From: an uncultured Lachnospiraceae bacterium
Lineage (GTDB): Bacteria > Bacillota > Clostridia > Lachnospirales > Lachnospiraceae
Length of the DNA: 64,000 bases
Direction: 5' to 3'
Assembly (NCBI GenBank): GCA_910587085.1
Contig: CAJUMC010000006.1
Span: forward strand, 1-64,000
Position numbers and translations under genes: made by a program. Under the pieces are notes generated by a model. The model was not told where the DNA came from. It saw only the letters and a list, made by a program, of their open reading frames with translations, and ran no database searches. This document shows positions 8,052 through 16,601 of this stretch, piece by piece (the first letter of the stretch is position 1; each line of letters starts with the position of its first letter).

Positions 8052-8936
8052 TCAATACCGCAGCTTTCCCTCCGCTACCTGCTTTAAATGGTCGCCGTAC
8101 GGCGATTTCCCGTAGCGCGCCGCCGAAGCAAGCAGTTCCTCCCTGGAAATCCATTCGTTTATGTAGGCGATTTCCTCCGGTGCGGAAATCTCAACGCTCT
8201 GCCTTTTCTGCAGCGTCTGCACAAAATTCGCCGCTTCCGTCAGACTATCCATCGTTCCCGTATCCAGCCAGGCAAAGCCGCGCCCCAGCAGCTTTACATT
8301 CAGGCTGCCCTCCTCCAGATACATGCGGTTCAAATCCGTGATCTCCAGCTCCCCGCGCGCCGACGGCCGCACCTGCTCTGCAAAATCCGTCACTCTTCCG
8401 TCATAAAAATACAGTCCGGTGATGCAGTAATTCGATTTCGGTTTCGCCGGCTTTTCCTCCACCGAAATCACTTTTCCATTCTCATCAAACTCGACAATTC
8501 CGAACCGCTCCGGATCGTTGACATAATAGCCGAAAACCGTTGCCTTCCCGGCCTGCGCGTCCCGCGCCGCCTCCCGCAGCAGCCGGCCGAAGCCGTTTCC
8601 ATAGAAGATATTGTCGCCGAGCACCATCGCGCACGGCTCCCCGCCGATAAAATCCTTTCCGATCAGAAACGCCTGCGCCAGCCCGTCCGGGCTCGGCTGC
8701 TCCCGGTAGGAAAGGGAAATGCCGTACTGACTTCCGTTCCCGAGCAGGCGCTGGAAATTCGGCAGATCCTGCGGCGTGGAAATAATCAGAATATCGCGGA
8801 TGCCGGCCAGCATCAGGGTGGAAAGGGGATAATAAATCATCGGCTTATCGTAGACCGGCAGAAGCTGCTTTGATGTGACCATGGTCAGCGGATAGAGCCT
8901 TGTGCCGGAGCCGCCGGCTAATATGATGCCTTTCAT
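8052..8936 (-). CDS. rfbA: Glucose-1-phosphate thymidylyltransferase
   Basis: A 294-residue sugar nucleotidyltransferase with the signature [11 protein letters not shown] at residues 8-18, [17 protein letters not shown], and [10 protein letters not shown]. It makes dTDP-glucose from dTTP and glucose-1-phosphate, the first step of dTDP-L-rhamnose synthesis. Length is standard for RmlA. AGGAGG lies ten bases before the ATG. First of the rfbA-rfbD-rfbB run. Upstream of it is a decayed mannose-1-phosphate guanylyltransferase. Confidence 0.96.
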   Translation of the reverse strand: MKGIILAGGSGTRLYPLTMVTSKQLLPVYDKPMIYYPLSTLMLAGIRDILIISTPQDLPNFQRLLGNGSQYGISLSYREQPSPDGLAQAFLIGKDFIGGEPCAMVLGDNIFYGNGFGRLLREAARDAQAGKATVFGYYVNDPERFGIVEFDENGKVISVEEKPAKPKSNYCITGLYFYDGRVTDFAEQVRPSARGELEITDLNRMYLEEGSLNVKLLGRGFAWLDTGTMDSLTEAANFVQTLQKRQSVEISAPEEIAYINEWISREELLASAARYGKSPYGDHLKQVAEGKLRY

Positions 8937-9214
8937 GTGTGGAATTCCTCCTACTTTATTTGTTTTTTGATCAGGTTAAGCTTCCCGATCAGGCAGATTA
9001 ATCAGGCATATAAAATTGCACAAAAGGATTTTTATTTCAATTCTGGACTGCTTATATGCCAGGACGGCGCCCGGAGCGAACGTTCCGCAGAGAAGGATAA
9101 ATCCTGCGGTTCCGACCTCCGAGGAATGTGTACAAGCTGTTGCACATCTGGAAAGAACTGCTCGGCTTCCCTTGTTTTATCCGGTAATTTTCTCATCCGT
9201 TTGCATCCCTCTTT

Positions 9215-9561
9215 CACTCTCCATTTCCGCGCCGTCCTTGCCAGTTTCCTGCCGACCTGTATCTCGATAATTTCCGTATCCGTCAACCGCCAGCAAGGCA
9301 TTCCAACTTTCGGATCTTTTTCCGTTTCGTCAAACTTTTTGTTCCTCTTCCGCGCTCACCATATCGAACACCTGATATTCGCCCCATGACCGCTCCTCAA
9401 ACATCGGCCACTTATCGCAGTTTTTCATATACTTTTACTGTATGAGCTCTGTTCCTTTTCCGATACTAGAATTCGTCTGGGCTTACCGCCGCAACCATGT
9501 CCTTTGCACCAAAATCAACGACCGTGATTTTTCCGCAGCCGGATAGCAAAACCATTTTCAT
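9215..9561 (-). pseudogene. Decayed mannose-1-phosphate guanylyltransferase, C-terminal part
   Basis: Three minus-strand pieces in different frames match the C-terminal half of bifunctional mannose-1-phosphate guanylyltransferase/phosphomannose isomerase-type proteins in the right order. The first is ITVVDFGAKDMVAAVSPD (9561-9466). The second is FEERSWGEYQVFDM, which corresponds to the conserved F..SWGEYQVL start of the cupin domain (about 9400-9350). The third is TDTEIIEIQVGRKL near the expected C-terminus (about 9290-9250). The histidine-rich metal-binding part of the cupin is missing and stops separate the pieces. An intact manC without a cupin lies at 13068-14138. The remaining bases to rfbA (8937-9214) hold nothing I can identify. 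Confidence 0.7.
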
Positions 9562-9591
9562 CCTCCACCTTCCTTTATATTTTTCTCATAG

Positions 9592-10746
9592 CTAGCATTT
9601 TCCATATTGGTTCATTATAGTTTTATAGAAAGAAATAAATTTTTCAATCATTTCCTCCTTTCTGAAATCTTTAAACGGGATCTTCGTAAATGCCTCCTCG
9701 TCTCTTTGGATAATTTGAAAAAGCTTTTCTGACAGGTCTTCACTGTCTCTGTTTCGAAAAGAAAGAACATGTCCGGACGCAACCTCCGGGAGTGAGCCGC
9801 CATCGCTGAAAACAAGCTTCTTCCCCAACAGACATGACTCCGCTGCTGTAAATCCAAACCCTTCTGTTATGGAAGGTACAACAATATAATCTGCTTGTGA
9901 AATAATTTTAAACAAATCTTTTCGCTTCATCGATGGCTTTACAAGAACATACTTTTCCAAATGATTTTGCTGGACTATTTGCATAAACTTTTTCTTTTGC
10001 GTCAAGGGATCATCGGAAATTACAAAACAAAATCTGTACTGGTCCAAAAGCTTTGTGCCATATTTCTGCTTCAGCAGAAGAATCGCTTTAATATATACAA
10101 AAATTCCCTTGCTCTGTCCCGGTCTTCCGAAATATAAAAATCGTCTTTTTCCTTCCGGAACTTCAAAATGCTTATTAAAATCCACAGTCGATTGCTCCGG
10201 AAGATTTAATATATCATGATCAACAGCATTATAAATCCTAACCATATTTTCCTTGTTTCCATAATATTTTTTATAATCATTCAAAGTTGCATCTGAAATA
10301 ACATGAATATAATCATATGGTTTACAGCAAACATACTTCTCAAACATCCGGAAGCCAAACGCTTTCATTCTGTTTGGTTCAATCCAGTACCATTTATCAC
10401 CCAAAACCTCATGAATTGTTATCAAGGACGGCTTCTTATATTTTTTACACAATTTCCGCGCAGGATTTGCCACGGTAAACGTGGTGGTATGTACAATATC
10501 TGCCCATTTTACATGCTCCTCCATATCTTTTTTGCGAGGAAGCGGATGTCCAAAAAGAACTTTCCAGTTGTAATAATAAACTTCAGTTCCATTTCGTTCA
10601 TGTCTGCCGTAGATTCCGCCGGAAGCGCTTGTTACTACCCGGACTTCATTTCCTGCCGCGGCCATTCCCTGCGCATAATCCTGAAAAAGTATTTCAACAC
10701 CGCCAATATGCGGCGGATAATGTCCTACAATATAGCAAATTTTCAT
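9592..10746 (-). CDS. Glycosyltransferase family 4 (GT-B)
   Basis: A 384-residue GT4-type retaining glycosyltransferase. The N-terminal acceptor domain begins MKICYIVGHYPPHIGGVE with the glycine-rich GGVE loop. The C-terminal donor domain has FLYFGRPGQSKGI (about 210) and the E-x7-E signature region EGFGFTAAESCLLGKK. It is cytoplasmic and adds a sugar to a lipid-linked intermediate; donor not predictable. The ATG at 10746 is chosen for AAAGGAG eight bases upstream and the canonical first strand; a longer frame to 10803 lacks a ribosome site. The gene is AT-rich and lies between the decayed guanylyltransferase and a small remnant, as expected for a swapped-in serotype gene. Confidence 0.93.
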   Translation of the reverse strand: MKICYIVGHYPPHIGGVEILFQDYAQGMAAAGNEVRVVTSASGGIYGRHERNGTEVYYYNWKVLFGHPLPRKKDMEEHVKWADIVHTTTFTVANPARKLCKKYKKPSLITIHEVLGDKWYWIEPNRMKAFGFRMFEKYVCCKPYDYIHVISDATLNDYKKYYGNKENMVRIYNAVDHDILNLPEQSTVDFNKHFEVPEGKRRFLYFGRPGQSKGIFVYIKAILLLKQKYGTKLLDQYRFCFVISDDPLTQKKKFMQIVQQNHLEKYVLVKPSMKRKDLFKIISQADYIVVPSITEGFGFTAAESCLLGKKLVFSDGGSLPEVASGHVLSFRNRDSEDLSEKLFQIIQRDEEAFTKIPFKDFRKEEMIEKFISFYKTIMNQYGKC

Positions 10747-10786
10747 AAGCAAAACTCCTTTATTTATAAGCAGAACAGATCTGCCG

Positions 10787-10951
10787 TCACCACAACCTCT
10801 CATAAAATATTACATATTCTTCTGTAATATTACATATTGCATAGCTTATTTTCTCGGATATGTATCCGTAATTCTTCTGCATTGCTATTGCACCTGCAAA
10901 GGCCACAAGCTCATATCCTATTCCCTCTCCCTTAAGCTGATAAAAATATCT
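10787..10951 (-). pseudogene. Short open remnant, 54 codons
   Basis: The minus strand is open from 10951 to a TGA at 10787-10789, reading FYQLKGEGIGYELVAFAGAI, then YGYISEKISYAICNITEEY. An ATG-started frame upstream (MQNRQMIKDIFISLRERE) joins it only after a frameshift. Coding-like but not recognised; probably the tail of a glycan gene lost during rearrangement. A 13-base direct repeat AATATTACATATT occurs twice at about 10806-10838. Confidence 0.35.
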
Positions 10952-11019
10952 TTAATCATCTGTCTATTCTGCATATTCTGTTTTAAATAATTTTGTTCCC
11001 GCCTTTTGCACGCCGGCGG

Positions 11020-11958
11020 CTAGACCTTCCCCCGCCAGTACTCCAGCATATCCTTCAGCGTATCCTTAAGTTCATACCTTTTCACCCATCCGGTATCGCG
11101 TTCCAGCTTCCGGATATCCGCCTCCACCACCGGGACATCGGCCGGACGAAATTTGTCCGGATCGGTCTCAATCCGGATTGCTGCGTTTGAAAGCCCGATA
11201 ATCTCCTCCAGCAGCTCCCGGATAGCAATCGCTCTGCCGCTCCCGACATTGTATGTCTCCCCGGCAATTCCCCGCTGCATTAAAGCTGCGTAGGCACAGA
11301 CAATATCCCGGACATCGGTAAAATCGCGTTTTACGGAAAGATTTCCTGTCCGGATCACGGGCTCCTGCATGCCCCGTTCGATCTTTGCTGTCTGTCTGCA
11401 GAAATCCGCGGCGGCAAACGCCGGCGCCTGCCCTGGGCCGATGTGGTTGAATGCCCTTACCATTAAAATATCCATTCCGTAAGCGCCTGCGTAGATCGTT
11501 CCCAGCATGTTCTGGCAGGCCTTCGCTGCCGCGTAGATATTTACTGGATGAAGGATCCTCTCCTCGGAGACCGGGTTCTCTGCTTCCCTGACTGCTCCGT
11601 ATTCCTCGCTGGAGCCGATCAGCAGAACCCGCGTCTTTGCGCCGGCCTGCCGGACTGCCTCCAGCACATTGACGCAGCCTTTTATATTTACATCCACCGT
11701 AAGCTGCGGGCGCTTCCAGGAAAGCGCCACGGAGCTCTGCGCGGCCAGATGGAAAACACAGTCCGGCATAAGCTTATCCATTAAAGCCTTTACGGAATCC
11801 TTGTCCAGGATATCCAGATCATACAGCTCTGCCCCCAAAAGACTGCAGTCTTCCTGCGGCAGCTTTGTCGCAGAGACCGACCAGCCGCTTTCCTTCTGCA
11901 GGTGCTCTGTCAGGTAACTGCCGACAAATCCTGCTGCTCCTATAATCAATGCTCTCAT
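11020..11958 (-). CDS. rmd: GDP-6-deoxy-D-mannose reductase
   Basis: A 312-residue short-chain dehydrogenase with IGAAGFVGSYL at residues 6-16, LIGSSEEYGAV at about 113, and the catalytic YAAAKACQ. Together with Gmd it converts GDP-mannose to GDP-D-rhamnose by reducing the 4-keto-6-deoxy intermediate. The GSSEEYG and RAFNHIGPGQ motifs favour Rmd over the L-fucose synthase Fcl, which also carries out epimerisation. It lies 35 bases downstream of gmd on the same strand, so the pair is almost certainly co-expressed. Confidence 0.9.
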   Translation of the reverse strand: MRALIIGAAGFVGSYLTEHLQKESGWSVSATKLPQEDCSLLGAELYDLDILDKDSVKALMDKLMPDCVFHLAAQSSVALSWKRPQLTVDVNIKGCVNVLEAVRQAGAKTRVLLIGSSEEYGAVREAENPVSEERILHPVNIYAAAKACQNMLGTIYAGAYGMDILMVRAFNHIGPGQAPAFAAADFCRQTAKIERGMQEPVIRTGNLSVKRDFTDVRDIVCAYAALMQRGIAGETYNVGSGRAIAIRELLEEIIGLSNAAIRIETDPDKFRPADVPVVEADIRKLERDTGWVKRYELKDTLKDMLEYWRGKV

Positions 11959-11993
11959 TTTTTCCGCCTGCTTTCCCGCACGGAATCCGGCCG

Positions 11994-13046
11994 CTACGCC
12001 GTCCGGATTTCCTTTTCCACCAGCTCCAGATCATGTTTCACCATCCGCTCTACCAGCTCCGCAAACGAAACCTCCCTGCGCCAGCCGAGCTGCCTTTCCG
12101 CCCTGCCCGGATTGCCGATCAGCAGGTCAACCTCGGCCGGACGGTAAAATGCCGGATTGATCCGCACAATGGTTTTTCCCGTCTGCGCATCAATTCCCTT
12201 TTCGTCCGCTCCGGTTCCTTCCCACCGGATCTCCATCCCGGCCTGAGCAAACGCGAGCCCGACAAATTCCCGCACTGTGTGCGTTTCGTGCGATGCAATC
12301 ACATAGTCCTCCGGCGCTTCCTGCTGCAGCATCAGCCACATCGCACGCACATAGTCCGCAGAATGTCCCCAGTCCCGCATGGCGTCCATATTTCCAAGCT
12401 CCAGACAGTCCTGCACGCCGCACTTGATTCTGGCGGCGGCATCGGATATTTTCCTTGTCACAAACTCATGTCCTCTTCGCTCGCTCTCGTGGTTGAACAG
12501 AATCCCGGAGCAGGCAAACATGCCGTAGCTCTCCCGGTAATTTCTTGTGATCCAGTGGGCGTAAAGCTTTGCGACGCCGTAAGGGCTGCGGGGATGGAAA
12601 AAGCTCTCCTCAGTATAGCCGTCAAAACCCTCCCCCTGATCCTCCCGGCAGCCGCCGAACATCTCGGAGGTGCTCGCCTGATAATATCTTGCATCCGGCT
12701 TTACCGTCCGGATCGCCTCCAGGATATTGGCCGCCGAAATTCCCGTGATATTGGCGCTGGCGACCGGCTCCCGGAACGACTGCGCCACAAAGGACTGCGC
12801 CGCCAGATGGTAAACCTCATCCGGCTGTGATTCCTTCACCGCATAAACCATCGCGGACATATCGGTGATATCGCCGAAAATAAAATGTACTTTCTCCTTT
12901 GCCAAAAGCCCTTCCATATTTCCGAAGTCCAGCCTGGATTTGCGCCGGATCAGCCCGTAAACCTCATATCCCTTCTCGATCAGCAGCTCCGCAAGATAGG
13001 AGCCGTCCTGTCCGGTTACTCCGGTAATCAAAGCACGCTTTCCCAT
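11994..13046 (-). CDS. gmd: GDP-mannose 4,6-dehydratase
   Basis: A 350-residue Gmd of standard length. The NADP loop TGVTGQDGSYLAELL is at residues 8-22, STSEMFGG is present, and YGVAKLYAHW holds the catalytic Tyr/Lys. It converts GDP-mannose to GDP-4-keto-6-deoxymannose. The upstream neighbour manC makes its substrate and the downstream neighbour rmd uses its product, so the three genes form a complete GDP-D-rhamnose route. Confidence 0.97.
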   Translation of the reverse strand: MGKRALITGVTGQDGSYLAELLIEKGYEVYGLIRRKSRLDFGNMEGLLAKEKVHFIFGDITDMSAMVYAVKESQPDEVYHLAAQSFVAQSFREPVASANITGISAANILEAIRTVKPDARYYQASTSEMFGGCREDQGEGFDGYTEESFFHPRSPYGVAKLYAHWITRNYRESYGMFACSGILFNHESERRGHEFVTRKISDAAARIKCGVQDCLELGNMDAMRDWGHSADYVRAMWLMLQQEAPEDYVIASHETHTVREFVGLAFAQAGMEIRWEGTGADEKGIDAQTGKTIVRINPAFYRPAEVDLLIGNPGRAERQLGWRREVSFAELVERMVKHDLELVEKEIRTA

Positions 13047-13067
13047 ATATTTTCCCTTTCTGTTGCC

Positions 13068-14138
13068 TCAGATATATTCTTCCCGGTTGCATATCTTCAG
13101 GTTTTCCAGCACCTTTTTGATATCGCCGGACGAGCTTTTTTCGCAGATCAGCATGGCGTCGTCGGAATCCACCACAATCAGATCCTCCAGGCCGACGGCC
13201 GCGATCAGCTTCCTGGTGCCTTCAATAATGCAGTTTCTGGAATTGATGGTAATAACATTTCCATTTACCACATTTCCAGCTTCATTTGTTCTTCGAATAC
13301 GTTCAATTGCAAGCCAGGAGCCTACATCATCCCAGCCGAAGGTTCCGGGAACCGTATAGATATTTTCCGCCTTCTCCATTACTCCGTAATCGATGGATAC
13401 AGAGGAAAACGCCTGAAATTCACGCTCCAGCACCAACTCCTGCGCTTCCGTCCCGATCGCGTCCCGGATTCTTAAGAGCCCCTGCCAGGTATCCTTCATA
13501 AACAGCTCCATATCCTTCAAAATGGAAGACACTTTCCACACGAACATTCCGCTGTTCCAGAGGTACTCCTCCGTTTCCAGATATTCCTTCGCAACCGCGA
13601 GATCCGGCTTTTCCACAAAACGCTCCACGGAAAAGGCCTGTCCCCTTCTTTCCTCCGGATTAAACTTGATATAGCCGTAGCCGGTCTCCGGATAGCTCGG
13701 TGTGATTCCGATGGTGATCAGATTTGTATTTTCCTCCGCCAGCCGGCATGCCTCGCTCAATACGGTCAGAAACATGCTGTTGTATTTGATCAGATGATCG
13801 GACGGCAGCACCATCATCAGCGCATCCCCGTACCTGCGCTCGATATGTACGGCGCCCAGCCCGATACACGGCGCTGTATTCCGCCCCGCCGGCTCGCACA
13901 GAATATTTTCATCGGGGATGCCGGGAAGCTGCTCCTTCACCAGACTTTTATAGTCGCGGTTCGTCACGATAAAAACATCCTCGATCGCAGTGAGCGGCAG
14001 GATCCGATCCACGGTAAGCTGGAGCATGCTCCGCCCGTCATTCGTGAGGGATAAAAACTGCTTGGGAAAATTTTTTCTGCTGCGCGGCCAGAAGCGCTCC
14101 CCCCTTCCGCCCGCCATAATCAATGCTGTTATTTTCAT
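13068..14138 (-). CDS. manC: Mannose-1-phosphate guanylyltransferase
   Basis: A 356-residue GDP-mannose pyrophosphorylase. The signature MAGGRGERFWPRSR and FPKQFLSL lie in the first 30 residues, and EPAGRNTAPCIGLGA is present. It lacks the C-terminal cupin (phosphomannose isomerase) domain of the bifunctional form. The ATG at 14138 is chosen for the canonical MKITALIM start; the frame stays open to 14327 only because it runs into a glycosyltransferase relic. It supplies GDP-mannose to gmd and perhaps to mannosyltransferases. Its substrate mannose-1-phosphate is also the direct product of the GH130 phosphorylases at 49-55 kb. Confidence 0.95.
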   Translation of the reverse strand: MKITALIMAGGRGERFWPRSRKNFPKQFLSLTNDGRSMLQLTVDRILPLTAIEDVFIVTNRDYKSLVKEQLPGIPDENILCEPAGRNTAPCIGLGAVHIERRYGDALMMVLPSDHLIKYNSMFLTVLSEACRLAEENTNLITIGITPSYPETGYGYIKFNPEERRGQAFSVERFVEKPDLAVAKEYLETEEYLWNSGMFVWKVSSILKDMELFMKDTWQGLLRIRDAIGTEAQELVLEREFQAFSSVSIDYGVMEKAENIYTVPGTFGWDDVGSWLAIERIRRTNEAGNVVNGNVITINSRNCIIEGTRKLIAAVGLEDLIVVDSDDAMLICEKSSSGDIKKVLENLKICNREEYI

Positions 14139-14327
14139 TTGCTCCGCCTTTCTCCGCTGGTAGGCACCCGCGGTTTCCTCTATTTCCGCAAACCGGTATC
14201 CGACCATGCAGGCGATGTCCGGGTTCATAAATTCCGTATTGGACGACCAGTTCGTCGCAATCACCGGCGTGCCGAAAATTTTGTCTGAGGTACATATCCT
14301 TTCGGAAGACTGTCTCTTCCGGATCAA
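14139..14327 (-). pseudogene. C-terminal relic of a GT1/GT4 glycosyltransferase
   Basis: In frame with and directly before manC, the minus strand reads TSDKIFGTPVIATNWSSNTE and FMNPDIACMVGYRF, the donor-site end of a GT-B glycosyltransferase (G-PVIATNWSSNTEFM is typical). Nothing of the first 300 residues remains. Further upstream, 14340-14420 on the same strand, another frame reads EYEFQNPTDGMSLKKFSSWL then a stop, an unassigned tail. This marks a recombination junction at the edge of the AT-rich variable block. Confidence 0.7.
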
Positions 14328-14444
14328 TTATCCTGTTCGTACAGCCAGCTGCTGAATTTTTTCAGACTCATCCCATCCGTTGGATTTTGAAATTCATACT
14401 CCTCTTGTCCAATTTTCTACAGCATTTCATATATGTCTTTTCCG

Positions 14445-15318
14445 TCATGTACGGATAATTGTTGCAGACAAATCTGCCCCCCCCCCGAGATCAATGATCT
14501 CAGCACAATGATTTACTCTTTTTTCTTCCGGCGGAAGACTCATAAAATCTCCATAGCACCTGTGCAGATACGCCTCCCAATTATTTGGTACGGAAACACG
14601 GAAATCTTCAAACTTCATTTTCCCATACGGAACAGAATCGCTCTCTTTGAAAGAGTGATTGTATATATCAACTACTTGAAAACTTGTGATATACTGCGTT
14701 GTTTTATTATTTTCCTGCTGGCTGATTTTCTCAAAACGCCGATAAAGTCTGCGTTCACTTCCCGGTATTCTGCTCAGCAAAAAATGCAGCGATTTGCATA
14801 TTCCCTGCGCTATCAACTTCTTTGCTCCATGATACGGAATTTCCGGCTTTGATGAACCGCATAAAAAGAGCAGCTGCGACAGTATCCTGGCTTCCTTCAT
14901 CTGTAACCATGCCTTAACTTTTTTATCACTCAGGTTGTCCCAGACAAAAATATCAATATATATTCCCAGCCAGCACTTCATCTCCACTGAAAATTGAGGT
15001 ACAAACTTTGTCCCCTTCTTCATCAGCTTAATCACTGCACTATCCTTCGTGAGTTGCCGGAGTTGCCAGAACATAATCCGCTCCGAGTTCCTGTGGCATG
15101 ATTTGTTTAAATCGTTCATAATTTTCCCGTGTCATCCCAACATCCAAATCATCATCCCAGGGGATAAAGCCTTGATGTCTGACAGCTCCAAGAAGCGTTC
15201 CTCCGTCCAGAAAATAGTGAATTCCGTATTTCTCACAAACCCTGTCAAAATCCTTTAAAATACCAGCTTCTGCTTTTTGTACACTTTTCAATGTTTCTGG
15301 ATCATACATTCTGAACAT
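14445..15318 (-). pseudogene. licD: LicD-family phosphotransferase, frameshifted, with G10 tract
   Basis: The first part (15318-15040) has the LicD core: HYFLDGGTLLGAVRHQGFIP then WDDDLDVGM (about residues 30-60). It stops early, but the adjoining frame carries on with DSAVIKLMKKGTKFV to YGDFMSLPPEEKR, the normal LicD end. Removing one G in GAAGGATAG near 15044 restores a single protein of about 290 residues. A nine-base duplication (GAGTTGCCG) lies beside it. LicD proteins transfer phosphocholine or another phospho-alditol to surface glycans. Near the C-terminus a coding-strand run of ten G (14477-14486) sets the tail: the present frame ends GGGADLSATIIRT. The frameshift may be real inactivation, a reversible event, or a sequence error. 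Confidence 0.8.
14477..14486 (-). repeat. Poly-G tract, G10, in licD tail
   Basis: Ten C on the given strand, read as G10 in licD. With nine G the tail becomes QICLQQLSVHDGKDIYEML; with eight or eleven G it becomes a longer tail ending KIQRMG. So slippage changes the C-terminal extension rather than removing the catalytic core. Confidence 0.9.
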
Positions 15319-15334
15319 AGCATTTTCCCCTTCT

Positions 15335-16600
15335 TTATCTTTTTGAAGATTGCGGCAAACGAAAAGCAGCTTTTTTATGCCCTGCCATAGTAATCATAGA
15401 AAGCACCAAGAGTACAACTGTAAGGACAGCTGCCGTTAGCACGGAAGAAAGCGCGGCGCCGGACAACCCCTGATTTCTCACAAGATATGGAGCCAGAAAA
15501 GACATACAAGCCAGAGCCAGTATATATGCAGACATAATCTTCTTTTGCTTTCTCATAACGGCCAGTACATAATAAAAATAATTATTATATGCATTAAACA
15601 TTCCGTATAATAATATAATAATAAAGGTATTTTTGTATATTTTCAAATCAATTCCGTACATTATTGAAAATACAGGAAGTCCAATCCATACCCCGAGCCA
15701 GATACACAATATGGCAATCGCCAGAATAAAAAGGGATGATTTCTGCATATATCGCTTGACCGCGGCAACATCATGCGAATCCCATTTTGCTTTCATATCA
15801 ACAAGCACCGGACGAAACAGAAACAGACTGAATAAATGCATAACGAAGGATGGCATGTACAATATCCCATATACATTCTGTTCCACATCTGTACAATAGG
15901 CTTCAATGGCATATCGCGGAGCATTATTTATGTACATCATAATAAACGCAGAGATAAACAAAGGTACCGCAGCCCAGAAAAGAGTTTTAATTTTTTTAAA
16001 GCTCAGCCATATTTCCGTATCTCTGAAGCAACCGGCTAACGGAAGATCATAGAGAAAAAGCAGGAAAAAAGATGCTGTTGTCATACATATCCCTGCAATA
16101 CTCAAATCCCGGCAAATCAGCAGGGCAGAAACAAAAACGATTGTGGAAACCATCATTCTCAGCGCAGAAGCCTTGCCGCATAAATCTATCCTGTCCTGCT
16201 GCTGAAACATGCCGGAAAAAACATCTGCCAGCGCCTCGACTGCCTTATAAGCTCCGAAAACCATAACAGCTTTTCCTTTCGGACTGCCGAAATTGAAACT
16301 GCCGGCATAAACAGCACAAATCATAAGCATCAGTACAATCGTAATGACCCGTAAGGTAAAGTAAGTCTGAAATCGAAATTCCGATTTTATGTCCGTTGAC
16401 TGCAGCGCTCTGACCTCAAAACCGCCAATCACCATCATAAGCTGCGCATTGGCATAGGCCAGCGAAAAAAATCCTCCCTCTTCCTCTCCAAGAATCCGGT
16501 TTACCGCCAAAAGCAATATCACAGAAAGCGTTGCACTGCAAACGCTTCCAGCCATGTTCCAGAAATATTTTTGTTTCCCGTCTGCCTCGCCTATCTTCAT
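15335..16600 (-). CDS. Polysaccharide flippase (Wzx/MATE-like)
   Basis: A 421-residue integral membrane protein with about 12 hydrophobic segments and no cytoplasmic domain. It starts with the typical FWNMAGSVCSATLSVILLLA and continues as Wzx/O-antigen transporter-like proteins do. It would move lipid-linked oligosaccharide units across the membrane. The ATG at 16600 is preferred (GAGGAG four bases upstream) over a TTG at 16615. It lies one base beyond the preceding GT4 stop, so translation is closely coupled and loss of frame in the G9 tract of that gene could be polar on the flippase. An ABC exporter for polysaccharides is also in the cluster. Confidence 0.88.
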   Translation of the reverse strand: MKIGEADGKQKYFWNMAGSVCSATLSVILLLAVNRILGEEEGGFFSLAYANAQLMMVIGGFEVRALQSTDIKSEFRFQTYFTLRVITIVLMLMICAVYAGSFNFGSPKGKAVMVFGAYKAVEALADVFSGMFQQQDRIDLCGKASALRMMVSTIVFVSALLICRDLSIAGICMTTASFFLLFLYDLPLAGCFRDTEIWLSFKKIKTLFWAAVPLFISAFIMMYINNAPRYAIEAYCTDVEQNVYGILYMPSFVMHLFSLFLFRPVLVDMKAKWDSHDVAAVKRYMQKSSLFILAIAILCIWLGVWIGLPVFSIMYGIDLKIYKNTFIIILLYGMFNAYNNYFYYVLAVMRKQKKIMSAYILALACMSFLAPYLVRNQGLSGAALSSVLTAAVLTVVLLVLSMITMAGHKKAAFRLPQSSKR

Positions 16601-16601
16601 T

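Noticed and set aside
9032..9301. 89-codon minus-strand ORF as a separate gene
   Set aside because: Its opening part is better explained as the last piece of the decayed guanylyltransferase; the remainder shows no family.
10806..10838. Duplicated AATATTACATATT as a regulatory site
   Set aside because: It lies inside an AT-rich coding remnant and is not near a promoter; chance or local duplication is sufficient.
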